The notes below the pieces were generated by a model. It was not told the DNA's origin. It worked only from the letters and a program-made list of their open reading frames with translations, and made no database searches. A stretch of DNA of 64,000 nt from Hydrocarboniclastica marina (lineage in GTDB: Bacteria; Pseudomonadota; Gammaproteobacteria; Pseudomonadales; Oleiphilaceae), in contig NZ_CP031093.1 of the NCBI RefSeq assembly GCF_004851605.1, forward strand, positions 4,074,061 through 4,138,060, in the 5' to 3' direction. The position numbers were made by a program, and so were the translations under genes. Every line of letters starts with the position of its first letter. The first letter of the stretch is position 1. Of this stretch, positions 20,623 through 31,006 are shown piece after piece.

Positions 20623-21093
20623 TTACAGTTCCGCTGCCAGCTTATCCAGCATTTCGCTGTGCGCTTTGGCATCGACAGAGGTTTCCAGGATTTTCTCCGC
20701 CCCGGCGATGGCAAGTGCGGCGATCTCACTCCGCAGTCCGTCACGAGCCCGATTACGCTCCTGCTGAATTTCGGCTTTCGCCTGCTCGATTAAGCGGTCG
20801 CCTTCCTGACGGGCTTCAGATTTGGAAGCTTCCACGATCTGGTTGGCGCGCTTGTTCGCCTGTTCGATCAATGCAGCCGCTTCTTGCTTGGCCTTACGCA
20901 TTTCCTGAGCAGCGTTTTCCTGTGCCATTTCCAGGTCACGCGAAGCGCGATCTGCAGCGGCCAGGCCTTCTGCTATTTTCTTCTGGCGCGCACGCATGGC
21001 ATCGCTCAGAGGCGGCCAAACGTATTTGACGCAGAACCAGACGAATATAGCGAAGGCGATCGTTTGCCCGATCAAGGTAAGATTTAAGTTCAC
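20623..21093 (-). CDS. atpF: ATP synthase Fo b subunit
   Basis: A 156-residue peripheral stalk subunit. One N-terminal membrane helix (residues 5-25, MNLNLTLIGQTIAFAIFVWFC) is followed by a long charged coiled coil rich in A, E, K and Q. The length matches the enterobacterial protein. Two copies are expected per complex. It lies 78 bp after atpE. Confidence 0.97.
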   Translation of the reverse strand: MNLNLTLIGQTIAFAIFVWFCVKYVWPPLSDAMRARQKKIAEGLAAADRASRDLEMAQENAAQEMRKAKQEAAALIEQANKRANQIVEASKSEARQEGDRLIEQAKAEIQQERNRARDGLRSEIAALAIAGAEKILETSVDAKAHSEMLDKLAAEL

Positions 21094-21171
21094 GGCAATG
21101 TACCTCTTGCTATCTCGTTGCGTCCGGGAGCAGATTTACGGGTGTCAGTGACACCCGAACTGGAATCTGAA

Positions 21172-21435
<264 letters not shown>

Positions 21436-21511
21436 TTAAGGGTGTGTAACAGGTTTATATTCTTCAGACTCCATGCTTTAGCCCGGGGGCTACTGCTTCA
21501 GCCCGGTGCTA

Positions 21512-22363
<852 letters not shown>

Positions 22364-22373
22364 TCACGTTGTT

Positions 22374-22769
22374 TTATCGTTGCGGTGTCCGGCTTATGAG
22401 CCAGGGAGCCGTTGCGCTCACAAGGACCAGTACCACAAAAGTGAATGTCAGCGCCGCTATGTTGATCGGCTTCACGAATATAAAAACCACTGCAAATATG
22501 ACGGCAGTCAGAACCAGTTTGCCGCCTGCGCCCTTCTGCATCGCGCTGACCATTCTAGGAGCAGCGCGGGCGCCGGAAAAAGTAAACGCTTTCAGGATGA
22601 AGTAGAAATTCGGTATCAGTGCCGCCAGTGCACCCAGTAGGGCAGAGTAACCGGCCACCTTGCCTTCAGTTAGAAAAGCCGCGCTAACCAATAACGCCAC
22701 GCCGCTTTGAAGCCCCATTAAAAGCTTGATTGGGGGACGCTGGAGGCCCGCTGCGCGTCTTGATCTCAT
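22374..22769 (-). CDS. atpI: ATP synthase assembly protein I
   Basis: A 131-residue membrane protein with four predicted helices (for example SGVALLVSAAFL, VLTAVIFAVVFIFV), the layout of AtpI, which helps c-ring assembly. The ATG at 22769 (MRSRRAAGLQRPPIKL) is preferred: the longer frame begins 99 bp upstream, close to the operon promoter at 22879-22907, and its extra residues are not typical. It is first in the atp operon, as usual. Confidence 0.85.
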   Translation of the reverse strand: MRSRRAAGLQRPPIKLLMGLQSGVALLVSAAFLTEGKVAGYSALLGALAALIPNFYFILKAFTFSGARAAPRMVSAMQKGAGGKLVLTAVIFAVVFIFVKPINIAALTFTFVVLVLVSATAPWLISRTPQR

Positions 22770-22878
22770 GGCCGTCCCGAATCGATCGCACCCTGTCTGA
22801 CCCGCGCACCACCTCAGCTGAAGCCACAGCGATGCCGCGAGACCAGATAAGCAGTGGCGCTTCGTCAAAAGCCGGGAG

Positions 22879-22907
22879 ATTATAGGGGTTCAGGGAGCTT
22901 GGTTCAA
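22879..22907 (-). promoter_or_regulatory. Sigma-70 promoter of the atp operon
   Basis: On the minus strand TTGAAC (-35, 22902-22907) is followed after exactly 17 bp by a perfect TATAAT (-10, 22879-22884). Transcription would start near 22872, about 100 bp before the atpI start. This is among the best promoter matches in the window. Confidence 0.75.
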
Positions 22908-22910
22908 CAA

Positions 22911-22926
22911 GGGGTTGGCTAACCCC
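22911..22926 (-). terminator. Hairpin after parB, upstream of the atp promoter
   Basis: GGGGTT, loop of four, AACCCC (arms 22911-22916 and 22921-22926) followed on the minus strand by TTGTTG. It lies directly between parB and the atp promoter and could end the mnmG-rsmG-par transcript. The T tract is short. Confidence 0.45.
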
Positions 22927-23067
22927 TGCACAAATCCAGCTTTGAAGTCGGTTCGCAGTGCGAAATAACCGCACAATTAGTTTGGCTTGCAGCAATGGGC
23001 TACTAAATGTTGTGGTATCGACGCCACAGACGGCGGCGGTCAGAATTCGGGGCCTGGGCGCGACCCG

Positions 23068-23943
23068 CTAGCGGATATGGCCCAGAATGCCATCCAACTC
23101 GTCAAGGGAGTTGTACTCAATCACAACCCTGCCTTTGCCGCGCGCACCGTGACTGATGGCTACATTCGCGCCCAATCTTTCGGACAGGTCATCCTGCAAT
23201 CGGCGTATATTGGGGTCTGAAGGAGGTTGGCCGCTCGACTTTTTGGGTTTTTCCTGCTGGATCTGGCGAACCAGCAGCTCTGTCTGCCGCACTGACAGCG
23301 CTTTTGCGACGACTTGCCTCGCAACCTGCACCTGCTGGTCGGGCTCCAGGGTCAGCATCGCCCGGCCGTGCCCCATTTCCAGGTCGCCGTGTTCGAGCAT
23401 AACCCGCACTTCCTGGCAGAGGTTAACCAGACGTAAAAGGTTGGTGATAGTGGTTCGGGACTTGCCCACTGCTTCAGCCACCTGAGCCTGGGTCAGACCG
23501 AACTCAACCTGCAACCGGTGCAGCGCGAAAGCTTCCTCGATCGGGTTGAGGTTCTCGCGCTGGATATTCTCGATGAGGGCCATGGCTATAGCTGCAGCAT
23601 CGGGCACGTCCCGAATCAGCGCGGGAATCCGGTCGAGACCGGCGATTTGCGTGGCACGCCAGCGACGCTCGCCTGCTATGAGCTCGTACTGGCCGTCGCC
23701 GACCGGCCGAACCACCACCGGCTGCATGACACCCTGCTGACGAATTGACTCAGCCAATTCCTGAAGTGAGTCCGGATCCATGTCCCGACGCGGCTGGTAA
23801 CGTCCGCGTTGTATGACGTCAATCGGCAGTTCACGCAGCTCGCTATCGGCAGCTTCTCCGCCATCGCGCTCTATGTTGACACGCGAGCCGGCCAGCAGGG
23901 CGCCCAGCCCTCTCTCTCCCAAACCTCGTTTTTTGGCTGCCAT
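23068..23943 (-). CDS. parB: Chromosome partition protein ParB
   Basis: A 291-residue ParB. The N-terminus starts MAAKKRGLGERGLGALL; the GERRWRA box (residues 92-98) belongs to the CTPase fold, the HTH lies in LTQAQVAEAVGKSRTTITNLLRL, and a C-terminal dimer domain follows. ParB binds parS sites near the origin and slides as a clamp. It lies 86 bp after parA in the standard order. I found no perfect parS in the window by eye. Confidence 0.97.
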   Translation of the reverse strand: MAAKKRGLGERGLGALLAGSRVNIERDGGEAADSELRELPIDVIQRGRYQPRRDMDPDSLQELAESIRQQGVMQPVVVRPVGDGQYELIAGERRWRATQIAGLDRIPALIRDVPDAAAIAMALIENIQRENLNPIEEAFALHRLQVEFGLTQAQVAEAVGKSRTTITNLLRLVNLCQEVRVMLEHGDLEMGHGRAMLTLEPDQQVQVARQVVAKALSVRQTELLVRQIQQEKPKKSSGQPPSDPNIRRLQDDLSERLGANVAISHGARGKGRVVIEYNSLDELDGILGHIR

Positions 23944-24029
23944 GTTGATAGTCGGTGTCCTGTTGATAACAAAAACGTTGCAAGAGAACTTGATGGGAGC
24001 CCGGCAGCGCCTGGATCGGAGGTTTACCG

Positions 24030-24824
24030 TCAGGCCGTAACAGCTCGCGAGCGCTTTCCGATACCTGTTTTGCGGACGATTTCTCCAGCCAGCGCAAGGT
24101 AGGCCAGCGCACCTTTGGACTGCCGGTCGTACTTGAGCGCGGGCAACCCGTAGCTGGGGGCTTCAGCAAGCCGCACATTGCGAGGGATAACCGCAGAGTA
24201 TACTTTGTCGCCAAAGAACTCTTTGAGCTGACCGGATACATCGAGTGTCAGACTGTTGCGCGGATCATACATGGTTCGCAGAATGCCCTCCAACTCCAGC
24301 GCAGGATTTACCGTTTCCTGGATCTGTTCGATGGTATTCATCAATGCAGCCAGACCTTCCAGCGCATAGTATTCACACTGCATCGGAATCAGCACGCTGT
24401 CGGCAGCGGCCAGGGCATTAACAGTCAACAGGTTCAGGGACGGCGGGCAATCGATCAGGATGAAGTCATAACGCTCGCGGATCGTTTTAAGGGCGAGACG
24501 CAGGCGGTGCTCCCGACCGATCTCATTCATCAGCTCAACTTCCGCTGCGGTGAGGTCGCCGTTGCCGGGAATCAGGTCAAACCCGGCTTCACCGGCCGGC
24601 ACCACAACAGTTGCAGCTTCTGCCTTGCGGGTCAGCAGGTCGTAGCCGTTATGGGCCTGGGCGTTCTTGTCGATGCCACTGCCCATCGTAGCATTGCCCT
24701 GCGGGTCCATATCCACGAGCAGTACGTTGCGCCGGGTCGCAGCCAGTGAGGCGGCCAGGTTGACGCAGGTCGTGGTTTTGCCGACCCCGCCCTTCTGGTT
24801 GGTCACCGCGACAATACGCGCCAT
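24030..24824 (-). CDS. parA: Chromosome partition ATPase ParA (Soj)
   Basis: A 264-residue ParA/MinD-like ATPase. The deviant Walker A is KGGVGKTTT (residues 11-19), and DMDPQGNAT and DCPPSLNLLT follow. It binds DNA non-specifically in its ATP form and drives movement of ParB-parS complexes. It sits between rsmG (110 bp) and parB. Confidence 0.97.
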   Translation of the reverse strand: MARIVAVTNQKGGVGKTTTCVNLAASLAATRRNVLLVDMDPQGNATMGSGIDKNAQAHNGYDLLTRKAEAATVVVPAGEAGFDLIPGNGDLTAAEVELMNEIGREHRLRLALKTIRERYDFILIDCPPSLNLLTVNALAAADSVLIPMQCEYYALEGLAALMNTIEQIQETVNPALELEGILRTMYDPRNSLTLDVSGQLKEFFGDKVYSAVIPRNVRLAEAPSYGLPALKYDRQSKGALAYLALAGEIVRKTGIGKRSRAVTA

Positions 24825-24934
24825 CTGCCTTCTCCCTTGAGCCCGTCAGTGTGTAGAAAATACTTTAGTCGCCCGGTCTTCTGCCCGCAGTTTACGAGCT
24901 AGCTCCAGGAACGCCTGGCCGAGACCTCCTCGGT

Positions 24935-25582
24935 CTACCCGTGTGTGCCGGAACGCCTGATTATGAGCAGGTGATGCTGGCCTTCGCAGCCCGGAACCTG
25001 CAGCCCGTGGTCAGCAGCAAGATACCACGCCGTCGGCACATCACTCAGCTCTGCAATCCACTCCGGGCCTTTCATGGCAAGAAATTCGCCTTCCTCGGCC
25101 AGCAGCGGGCCGCACCAGCGCACCATATTGGCGATGGCCGTAAAGGCCCGCGAGCTGACCTGGGAGAAGCGTTGCGCGGGCTGGAAATCCTCTGCGCGCG
25201 CATGGACGACTTCTACATTGTCCAGACCCAGCTCTAGCTTGCACTGGGTCAGGAAACGCGTTTTCTTGCTGTTGCTGTCGAGCGCGACAAAACGGGTGCC
25301 AGGCATAATGATCGCCAGAGGCAGTACCGGCAACCCGCCACCCGAACCTACATCAAGCAGATCGGTGGCCGTTACCCATGGCGCAATGCTCAGACTGTCG
25401 AGCAGATGCCGCCCGATCATCTGAGCCGGGTCCCGGACCGACGTCAGGTTATAGGCCTTGTTCCACTTTTCCAACAGCTCGCGAAATGCCAGCAGGCGGT
25501 CTGTTTCATGCTCTGACAATGTCAACCCGAGCTGCGCGGCGCCCTTCACCAGGACTTCGCGGTAGGCGGTATCCGTTGCCAT
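24935..25582 (-). CDS. rsmG: 16S rRNA m7G527 methyltransferase
   Basis: A 215-residue methyltransferase of the GidB family. The SAM-binding motif LLDVGSGGGLPVLPLAI lies near residues 74-90. It methylates G527 of 16S rRNA. Its ATG overlaps the mnmG stop by one base (TGATG), so the two are translationally coupled. Confidence 0.96.
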   Translation of the reverse strand: MATDTAYREVLVKGAAQLGLTLSEHETDRLLAFRELLEKWNKAYNLTSVRDPAQMIGRHLLDSLSIAPWVTATDLLDVGSGGGLPVLPLAIIMPGTRFVALDSNSKKTRFLTQCKLELGLDNVEVVHARAEDFQPAQRFSQVSSRAFTAIANMVRWCGPLLAEEGEFLAMKGPEWIAELSDVPTAWYLAADHGLQVPGCEGQHHLLIIRRSGTHG

Positions 25583-27468
25583 CAGGCCGACTGCTTACGT
25601 AGGAGGTCGCGTTTCTTTAGGTGTATCAGCAGCTGTGACACTGCTGCAGGCGTAATGCCCTGGATCCGGGAAGCCTGGGCGATTGTTTCCGGTCGCACGC
25701 CCTTGAGCTTCTGTTTGACCTCATTCGACAGACCGCCGACCAAGTCATAGTCCAGATCAATCGGCAAGGGCATATTCTCGTGTCGACGCAGGCGGTCAAT
25801 GTCGTCCTGCTGGCGGGAGATGTAGCCTTCGTACTTGACCTGGATTTCGACCTGTTCAGAAACCGCCGGGTCTTCAGTGCGCTGACCCGAGATTTCGGCC
25901 AGGTGCGCGTACTCAATTTCCGGCCTGCGCAGCAGATCAGCCAGGGACTGGGGTTGCGCCAGCGGGCGGTTGAGAAAGCCATCTGCAATCCGGCCCGCTT
26001 CTGTTGCGGGTCGCACTGTGGTTTTGTCCAGACGCTCACGCTCTCGCTCAATGGCTTCGCTTTTCTCGCTGAATTTCTGCCAGCGTTCATCGTTGACAAG
26101 GCCCAGGTTGCGGCCGGTTTCAGTCAGGCGCAGGTCGGCATTGTCCTCACGCAGGATAAGGCGATATTCCGCACGGCTGGTGAACATGCGATACGGTTCC
26201 TGCGTGCCCATGGTGATCAGGTCATCGACCAGCACGCCGAGATAGGCCTCATCACGACGGGGATACCACCCGTCCCTGTCCTGTGCGCGCAGTCCTGCAT
26301 TGATGCCCGCCAACAGGCCCTGGGCCGCCGCCTCCTCGTAGCCCGTCGTGCCGTTGATCTGGCCAGCGAAGTAAAGATTAGCGATGAACTTGGTTTCCAG
26401 CGTGTGCTTCAGGTCCCGCGGATCAAGATAATCGTACTCGATGGCGTAACCGGGGCGGGTAATATGAGCCCGCTCGAAGCCGGGAATACTCTGCACAGCG
26501 CGAATCTGAATATCGAACGGGAGGCTCGTGGAGATCCCGTTGGGATAGAGTTCCCGGCTGGTCAGCCCCTCCGGCTCGACAAAAATCTGGTGGGAATCCT
26601 TGTCGGCAAAGCGATTGACCTTGTCTTCAATGGATGGGCAGTAGCGCGGCCCGACGCCTTCGATAACACCGGAGAACATCGGCGAACGGTCAAACCCGCT
26701 GCGAATGATGTCATGGGTCTCTGCGGTGGTCCGGGTGATATGGCAGGGGACCTGGCGCGGATGCTCAGCACCAGTGCCCAGATAGGACATTACCGGCGTT
26801 GGCGTGTCGCCCGGTTGCTCCTGCATGACCGAAAAGTCGACCGTATTGGCGTCGATTCGCGGCGGCGTTCCGGTTTTCAGGCGGCCGACGTTGAAAGGCA
26901 ACTCGCGCAGACGCTGGGCCAGGGCATTGGCTGGCGCATCCCCGGCGCGGCCCCCGGCATGGCTGTCGAGCCCGACATGAATCACGCCGCCCAGGAACGT
27001 GCCCGTGGTCAGAACCACGGTACTGGCGTGAAACCGGATACCTGTCTGGGTGACGACACCGCGGACCTGCTCATTCTCAACAATAAGATCATCCGCAGCC
27101 TGCTGGAAAATACGCAGGTTGGGCTGATTCTCCAGAATGTTGCGTACCGCGGCCTTGTAGAGAATACGGTCAGCCTGGGCCCGGGTGGCACGGACAGCAG
27201 GGCCTTTGCGGGCGTTCAGTACGCGGAACTGAATGCCGCCAAGATCAGTGGCTCGGGCCATGGCGCCGCCGAGCGCATCGATTTCCTTGACCAGGTGGCT
27301 TTTGCCAATACCGCCAATGGCCGGGTTGCAGGACATCTGGCCCAGCGTTTCGATATTGTGTGTCAGCAGAAGCGTCTGACAGCCGAGTCGAGCCGCCGCC
27401 AGTGCGGCCTCGGTGCCAGCATGACCGCCACCAATAATGATGACATCGAATCGCGTCGGGTAATCCAC
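25582..27468 (-). CDS. mnmG: tRNA U34 carboxymethylaminomethyl-synthesis protein MnmG
   Basis: A 628-residue FAD protein. The dinucleotide fold is [20 protein letters not shown] (GGGHAG at residues 13-18) and the family signature [22 protein letters not shown] follows. With MnmE it modifies the wobble uridine of several tRNAs. I choose the GTG at 27468 (giving V/M-D-Y-P-T-R-F) because GAGGTGG lies five bases upstream and relatives start at this point; a TTG 12 bp further out is the other choice. mnmE, normally just upstream, is not here. Confidence 0.96.
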   Translation of the reverse strand: MDYPTRFDVIIIGGGHAGTEAALAAARLGCQTLLLTHNIETLGQMSCNPAIGGIGKSHLVKEIDALGGAMARATDLGGIQFRVLNARKGPAVRATRAQADRILYKAAVRNILENQPNLRIFQQAADDLIVENEQVRGVVTQTGIRFHASTVVLTTGTFLGGVIHVGLDSHAGGRAGDAPANALAQRLRELPFNVGRLKTGTPPRIDANTVDFSVMQEQPGDTPTPVMSYLGTGAEHPRQVPCHITRTTAETHDIIRSGFDRSPMFSGVIEGVGPRYCPSIEDKVNRFADKDSHQIFVEPEGLTSRELYPNGISTSLPFDIQIRAVQSIPGFERAHITRPGYAIEYDYLDPRDLKHTLETKFIANLYFAGQINGTTGYEEAAAQGLLAGINAGLRAQDRDGWYPRRDEAYLGVLVDDLITMGTQEPYRMFTSRAEYRLILREDNADLRLTETGRNLGLVNDERWQKFSEKSEAIERERERLDKTTVRPATEAGRIADGFLNRPLAQPQSLADLLRRPEIEYAHLAEISGQRTEDPAVSEQVEIQVKYEGYISRQQDDIDRLRRHENMPLPIDLDYDLVGGLSNEVKQKLKGVRPETIAQASRIQGITPAAVSQLLIHLKKRDLLRKQSA

Positions 27469-27689
27469 ACACCACCTCAAGATCGAAATCCAGCCGGATC
27501 AGACCAAAACCACTGGATCGGAAAAGAATAAAAACGGGCCGCCAGTATACTCGTTGACTGCGGCCTTTGCAGAGAAATGTCGGTTTTTTGATCAATTTTC
27601 AACGCTGGGGAGCGCGCGGCAGACCACTGGCCGTAAATGTATGGACTTCAGGGTGTTAGGCACGGGTTCTGAAGTAGTTACCCATAAAC

Positions 27690-27698
27690 TTATCCACA
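27690..27698 (+). promoter_or_regulatory. DnaA box
   Basis: TTATCCACA, identical to the strongest E. coli DnaA box, within the mnmG upstream region. Confidence 0.6.
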
Positions 27699-27799
27699 GA
27701 TATGACCGCCCGCACAAAGCTTGATTTTTATTTTAAGCTACTGTTATTTTTATACTTTTATAAAGCTATCCAGACGTTATCAATGAGTTGTTCTACAAC

Positions 27800-27808
27800 T
27801 TATACACA
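27800..27808 (+). promoter_or_regulatory. DnaA box
   Basis: TTATACACA, identical to E. coli oriC box R2, 110 bp from the first and in the same orientation. Confidence 0.55.
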
Positions 27809-27871
27809 GGCTTTGCCGTCTGGCTCACCGACCCCTTGTTGAGCGGTCGGGCGCTGACCCGCGTCCCCGCT

Positions 27872-30800
27872 CTAACGGGCTGGACTGTCTGGTTGAGCCT
27901 CGGGATCCGCAATCTGCTCAATCTCCCGCTCCAGGTCTTTGCTGATGGCGTTGGCGGACCGGGTAAATCGAGCGAGAAGGTTATACAGCACCGGAATGAT
28001 AAACAGCGTCAAAGTAGTCGCGAAAACAAGGCCGCCCAGAATGACCACGCCGATGGAAGCACGGCTTTCTGCCCCGGCGCCGGTGGCAATAACCAGCGGT
28101 ACAGCGCCGAAAATAGTCGAGATTGTAGTCATGAGAATCGGCCGGAAGCGAATCGCAGACCCTTCCAGAATCGCATCGCGGACCGAGTAACCCTGGTCCC
28201 TGAGCTGATTGGCGAACTCAACCACGAGAATGCCATTCTTGGCCATGAGGCCGAGCAGCATCACCATACCGATCTGACTATAGATATTCAGGCTGATACC
28301 CGTTGCCCAAAGGGCCAGAAGCGCTCCCGTTATCGCCAGCGGTACCGACAGCATGATAATAGCCGGGTGCACCCAGCTTTCGAATTGGGCGGCCAACACC
28401 AGAAAGACAATCAGGAACGCCAGGCCGAAGGTGATGTAGACCGCAGATGAGGCTTCGGAAAACTCCCGGGATAGCCCTTTGAGTGAGATGCGGGCCTCGG
28501 TGGGCAGCTCCCGTTCAGCCAGAGAGGTGATATCGGCCAGTGCGGTACCGAGGTCGTATCCCGGCGCGAGCGAGGCGGTCAGGGTAATGGCCGGGAGGCG
28601 GTCGACGCGGCGGAGCTCTCGGGGCACGCCCCGTTCTTCGGTCGTCACGATCGCGCTCAACGGAATCAGCTCGCCACCGTCCCGCGGCCGCAGGAACACG
28701 CTCCCAAGGTCCGCGGGCGTCATTCGGTCTTTATCGGCCGCCTGCACGATGACGTCGTACTCTCGCCCCCGGTCGAGATAGCGCGTGACCTGCCGGGAAG
28801 CCAGCATGGTCTGTAGCGTAAGGCCGATATCCTCCACCGTGATATCCAGATCGGCAGCTTTGTCGCGGTCAAGCTGCACGTTGAGTTGGGGCTGACGCTC
28901 TTCGTAGTCAATGTCCAGATCGAGCAGGTTCGGGTTCTCCCTCGCTTTTTCCAGCAGCCGCTCTGCCCAGGCCTTCACTTCGCCATAGTCGGGTCCGCCT
29001 ATGACAACCTCAAGTGGTTGATTGAAGCTGCTCTGACCCAACCCCGGTGGGTTTACCGCGAATGCACGCAAGCCCGGCACTTCGCGTAGCAAGGGACTGA
29101 TCTCGGAAACCAGTTGTTGCTGCGTCTTCTCGCGGGCTTCCCAGGGGTCAAGGCCGACAATTACAAAAGCCCGGTTGGCTTCGCCACGGAATCCGGTAAT
29201 CGAAAACAGGCGGTCGATTTCGCCCTCCTCAAGGAAGGGCAGGATTTTCTGCTCCAGTTTGCCGACGTGGTGGTTGGTGAAGGCTGAAGTCGACCCCACC
29301 GGGGACGTCGCCGGGACAATAAAAACGCCGCGGTCTTCGGTAGGCGCGAGCTCCTGGGCAATTAACGGGAACACGCCGAACGCAACAATGGTGCCGGCAA
29401 TACCCAGCGTGAGGGTGAAGACTGCATTGCGCAGCGCACGGTCAAGCAGCCGGCGATAGCCCCGGGTCATGCCCTCGAACACCCGCTCGGTAGCGGTGAA
29501 GAGTCGATGGCTGCCAGGCTCTTGAGTCGGGCTTCGGCTTAGCCACTTCGAGCAAAGCATGGGCGCCAGGGTCAGTGCGACAATGCTGGAAAAGATAACC
29601 GCTACCGCAAGGGTGAACCCGAATTCGGCAAACAGTCGGCCGACGTTGCCACCCATAAATGAGATAGGCACAAACACGGCCACCAGCGTGACAGTCGTCG
29701 CGACAATCGCGAATGAAACCTGGCGCGCGCCGCGGTAGGCTGCGACCAGTCGTGGTTCGCCCAGATCGATCCGTCGCTGGATGTTCTCAAGCATGACAAT
29801 CGCATCGTCCACCACCAGTCCGATCGCCAGAATGACGGCCAGCAGTGTGAGCACGTTGATGGAGAAACCCAGTACGGCCAGGCCGCTGAATGCCCCGATA
29901 ATGGCAACGGGTATGGTAAAAGCGGGGATCAATGTCGCTCGAACAGAGCGCAGGAAGATGAAGATAACCAGAATGACCAGTGCCACCGAAATAGCCAGCG
30001 TCACCAACACCTCGGTAATGGAAGCGCGGATGAACAGGGACTCGTCGTAAAGAACCTGCAAATCGACCTCCGGGGGCAGTTGCGGCCGGATACGCTCAAC
30101 CTCTTCTCTGACCCGATCCGAGATCGCAACCGTGTTGGACTTGGACTGGCGAATGATGCCCAGACCAATCGCATTGCGACCATTCGCCCGCACATAAGTG
30201 TTGTCATCCTCTGCCCCAAGCTCAACCCTTGCAACTTCGCCCAGGCGCAGCTGATAGTCGTCCTGGCGCCGGACCACAAGATTGGCGAACTGCTCAACAT
30301 CGGCCAGGCGGCTGGCGGTCCGCACGGTGAATTTGCGGCTGATCGACTCGATCTCACCCGCCGGTAGCTCCACATTATTTGCGCGCAAGGCACGCTCTAT
30401 ATCGGCAACGGTAACCTCGCGCGAGGCCATGCGCTCCCGGTCGAGCCAGACACGGATGGCGTAACGCCGCTCGCCCCCAATCTGGACGTCAGCCACGCCA
30501 CTGACCACCGACAAACGGTCGACAAGCGTACGCTCGGCAAAATCTGTTAACTGCTCGCTGCTCCACTCATCACTCTGCAGGGCCATCCAGATCATTGGCC
30601 GGGCGTCCGCATTTGATTTAGTCACCACGGGCGCTTCTGCCTCTTCCGGCAGCTGATCGGCAACCCGTGATATCGCGTCGCGGATGTCGTTGGCTGCCAC
30701 ATCCACGTCCCGCCCGGAAACAAACTCAACCGTGGTCCGGGAATCGTTGAGTTCACTGCTGGACTCAATGGTTTTGATGCCATCGACGCGTGAGATGGCG

Positions 30801-31006
30801 CCTTCGATAACCTGGGTAATCTGCGTATCAATAACCTCTGGTGCGGCGCCAATGTAGTCCGTGGTTATCGCAACCTCGGGCGGGTCAATGTCCGGGTACT
30901 CCCGTACCGGCAACCCGAGCAACGCCGCAATGCCAAACGTGATGATCAGCAGGCTGATAACCGTGGCAAAGACCGGGCGCTTTATGGAGGTATCAGTCAG
31001 AATCAT
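27872..31006 (-). CDS. RND efflux transporter, permease subunit (HAE1 family)
   Basis: A 1044-residue inner-membrane pump with the AcrB layout: twelve membrane helices and two large periplasmic loops. The N-terminus (MILTDTSIKRPVFATVISLLI) and the proton-relay motif GLVVDDAIVMLENIQR in the fourth helix, with the essential aspartate pair, are intact. The substrate is probably hydrophobic compounds or drugs but cannot be named. It overlaps the adaptor gene by four bases (ATGA), so the two form an operon. No outer-membrane channel gene is adjacent, so TolC is expected from elsewhere. Confidence 0.93.
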   Translation of the reverse strand: MILTDTSIKRPVFATVISLLIITFGIAALLGLPVREYPDIDPPEVAITTDYIGAAPEVIDTQITQVIEGAISRVDGIKTIESSSELNDSRTTVEFVSGRDVDVAANDIRDAISRVADQLPEEAEAPVVTKSNADARPMIWMALQSDEWSSEQLTDFAERTLVDRLSVVSGVADVQIGGERRYAIRVWLDRERMASREVTVADIERALRANNVELPAGEIESISRKFTVRTASRLADVEQFANLVVRRQDDYQLRLGEVARVELGAEDDNTYVRANGRNAIGLGIIRQSKSNTVAISDRVREEVERIRPQLPPEVDLQVLYDESLFIRASITEVLVTLAISVALVILVIFIFLRSVRATLIPAFTIPVAIIGAFSGLAVLGFSINVLTLLAVILAIGLVVDDAIVMLENIQRRIDLGEPRLVAAYRGARQVSFAIVATTVTLVAVFVPISFMGGNVGRLFAEFGFTLAVAVIFSSIVALTLAPMLCSKWLSRSPTQEPGSHRLFTATERVFEGMTRGYRRLLDRALRNAVFTLTLGIAGTIVAFGVFPLIAQELAPTEDRGVFIVPATSPVGSTSAFTNHHVGKLEQKILPFLEEGEIDRLFSITGFRGEANRAFVIVGLDPWEAREKTQQQLVSEISPLLREVPGLRAFAVNPPGLGQSSFNQPLEVVIGGPDYGEVKAWAERLLEKARENPNLLDLDIDYEERQPQLNVQLDRDKAADLDITVEDIGLTLQTMLASRQVTRYLDRGREYDVIVQAADKDRMTPADLGSVFLRPRDGGELIPLSAIVTTEERGVPRELRRVDRLPAITLTASLAPGYDLGTALADITSLAERELPTEARISLKGLSREFSEASSAVYITFGLAFLIVFLVLAAQFESWVHPAIIMLSVPLAITGALLALWATGISLNIYSQIGMVMLLGLMAKNGILVVEFANQLRDQGYSVRDAILEGSAIRFRPILMTTISTIFGAVPLVIATGAGAESRASIGVVILGGLVFATTLTLFIIPVLYNLLARFTRSANAISKDLEREIEQIADPEAQPDSPAR

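Larger units (their letters stand above)
27469..27871. other. AT-rich intergenic region with DnaA boxes, oriC-like
   Basis: About 400 bp between mnmG and the RND pump. TTATCCACA at 27690-27698 and TTATACACA at 27800-27808 are exact DnaA-box sequences, both on the plus strand. They flank an AT-rich segment at about 27719-27771 (runs of T and A). A TATACT at 27544-27549 on the minus strand could be the mnmG -10 element. In Escherichia coli oriC lies next to mnmG. Only two consensus boxes are visible, so this may be a minor origin, a DnaA-titrating site or a regulatory site. An origin role is inferred. Confidence 0.45.

Noticed and set aside
25780..27531. 583-codon plus-strand frame antisense to mnmG
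   Set aside because: Shadow of mnmG with no recognisable domains.
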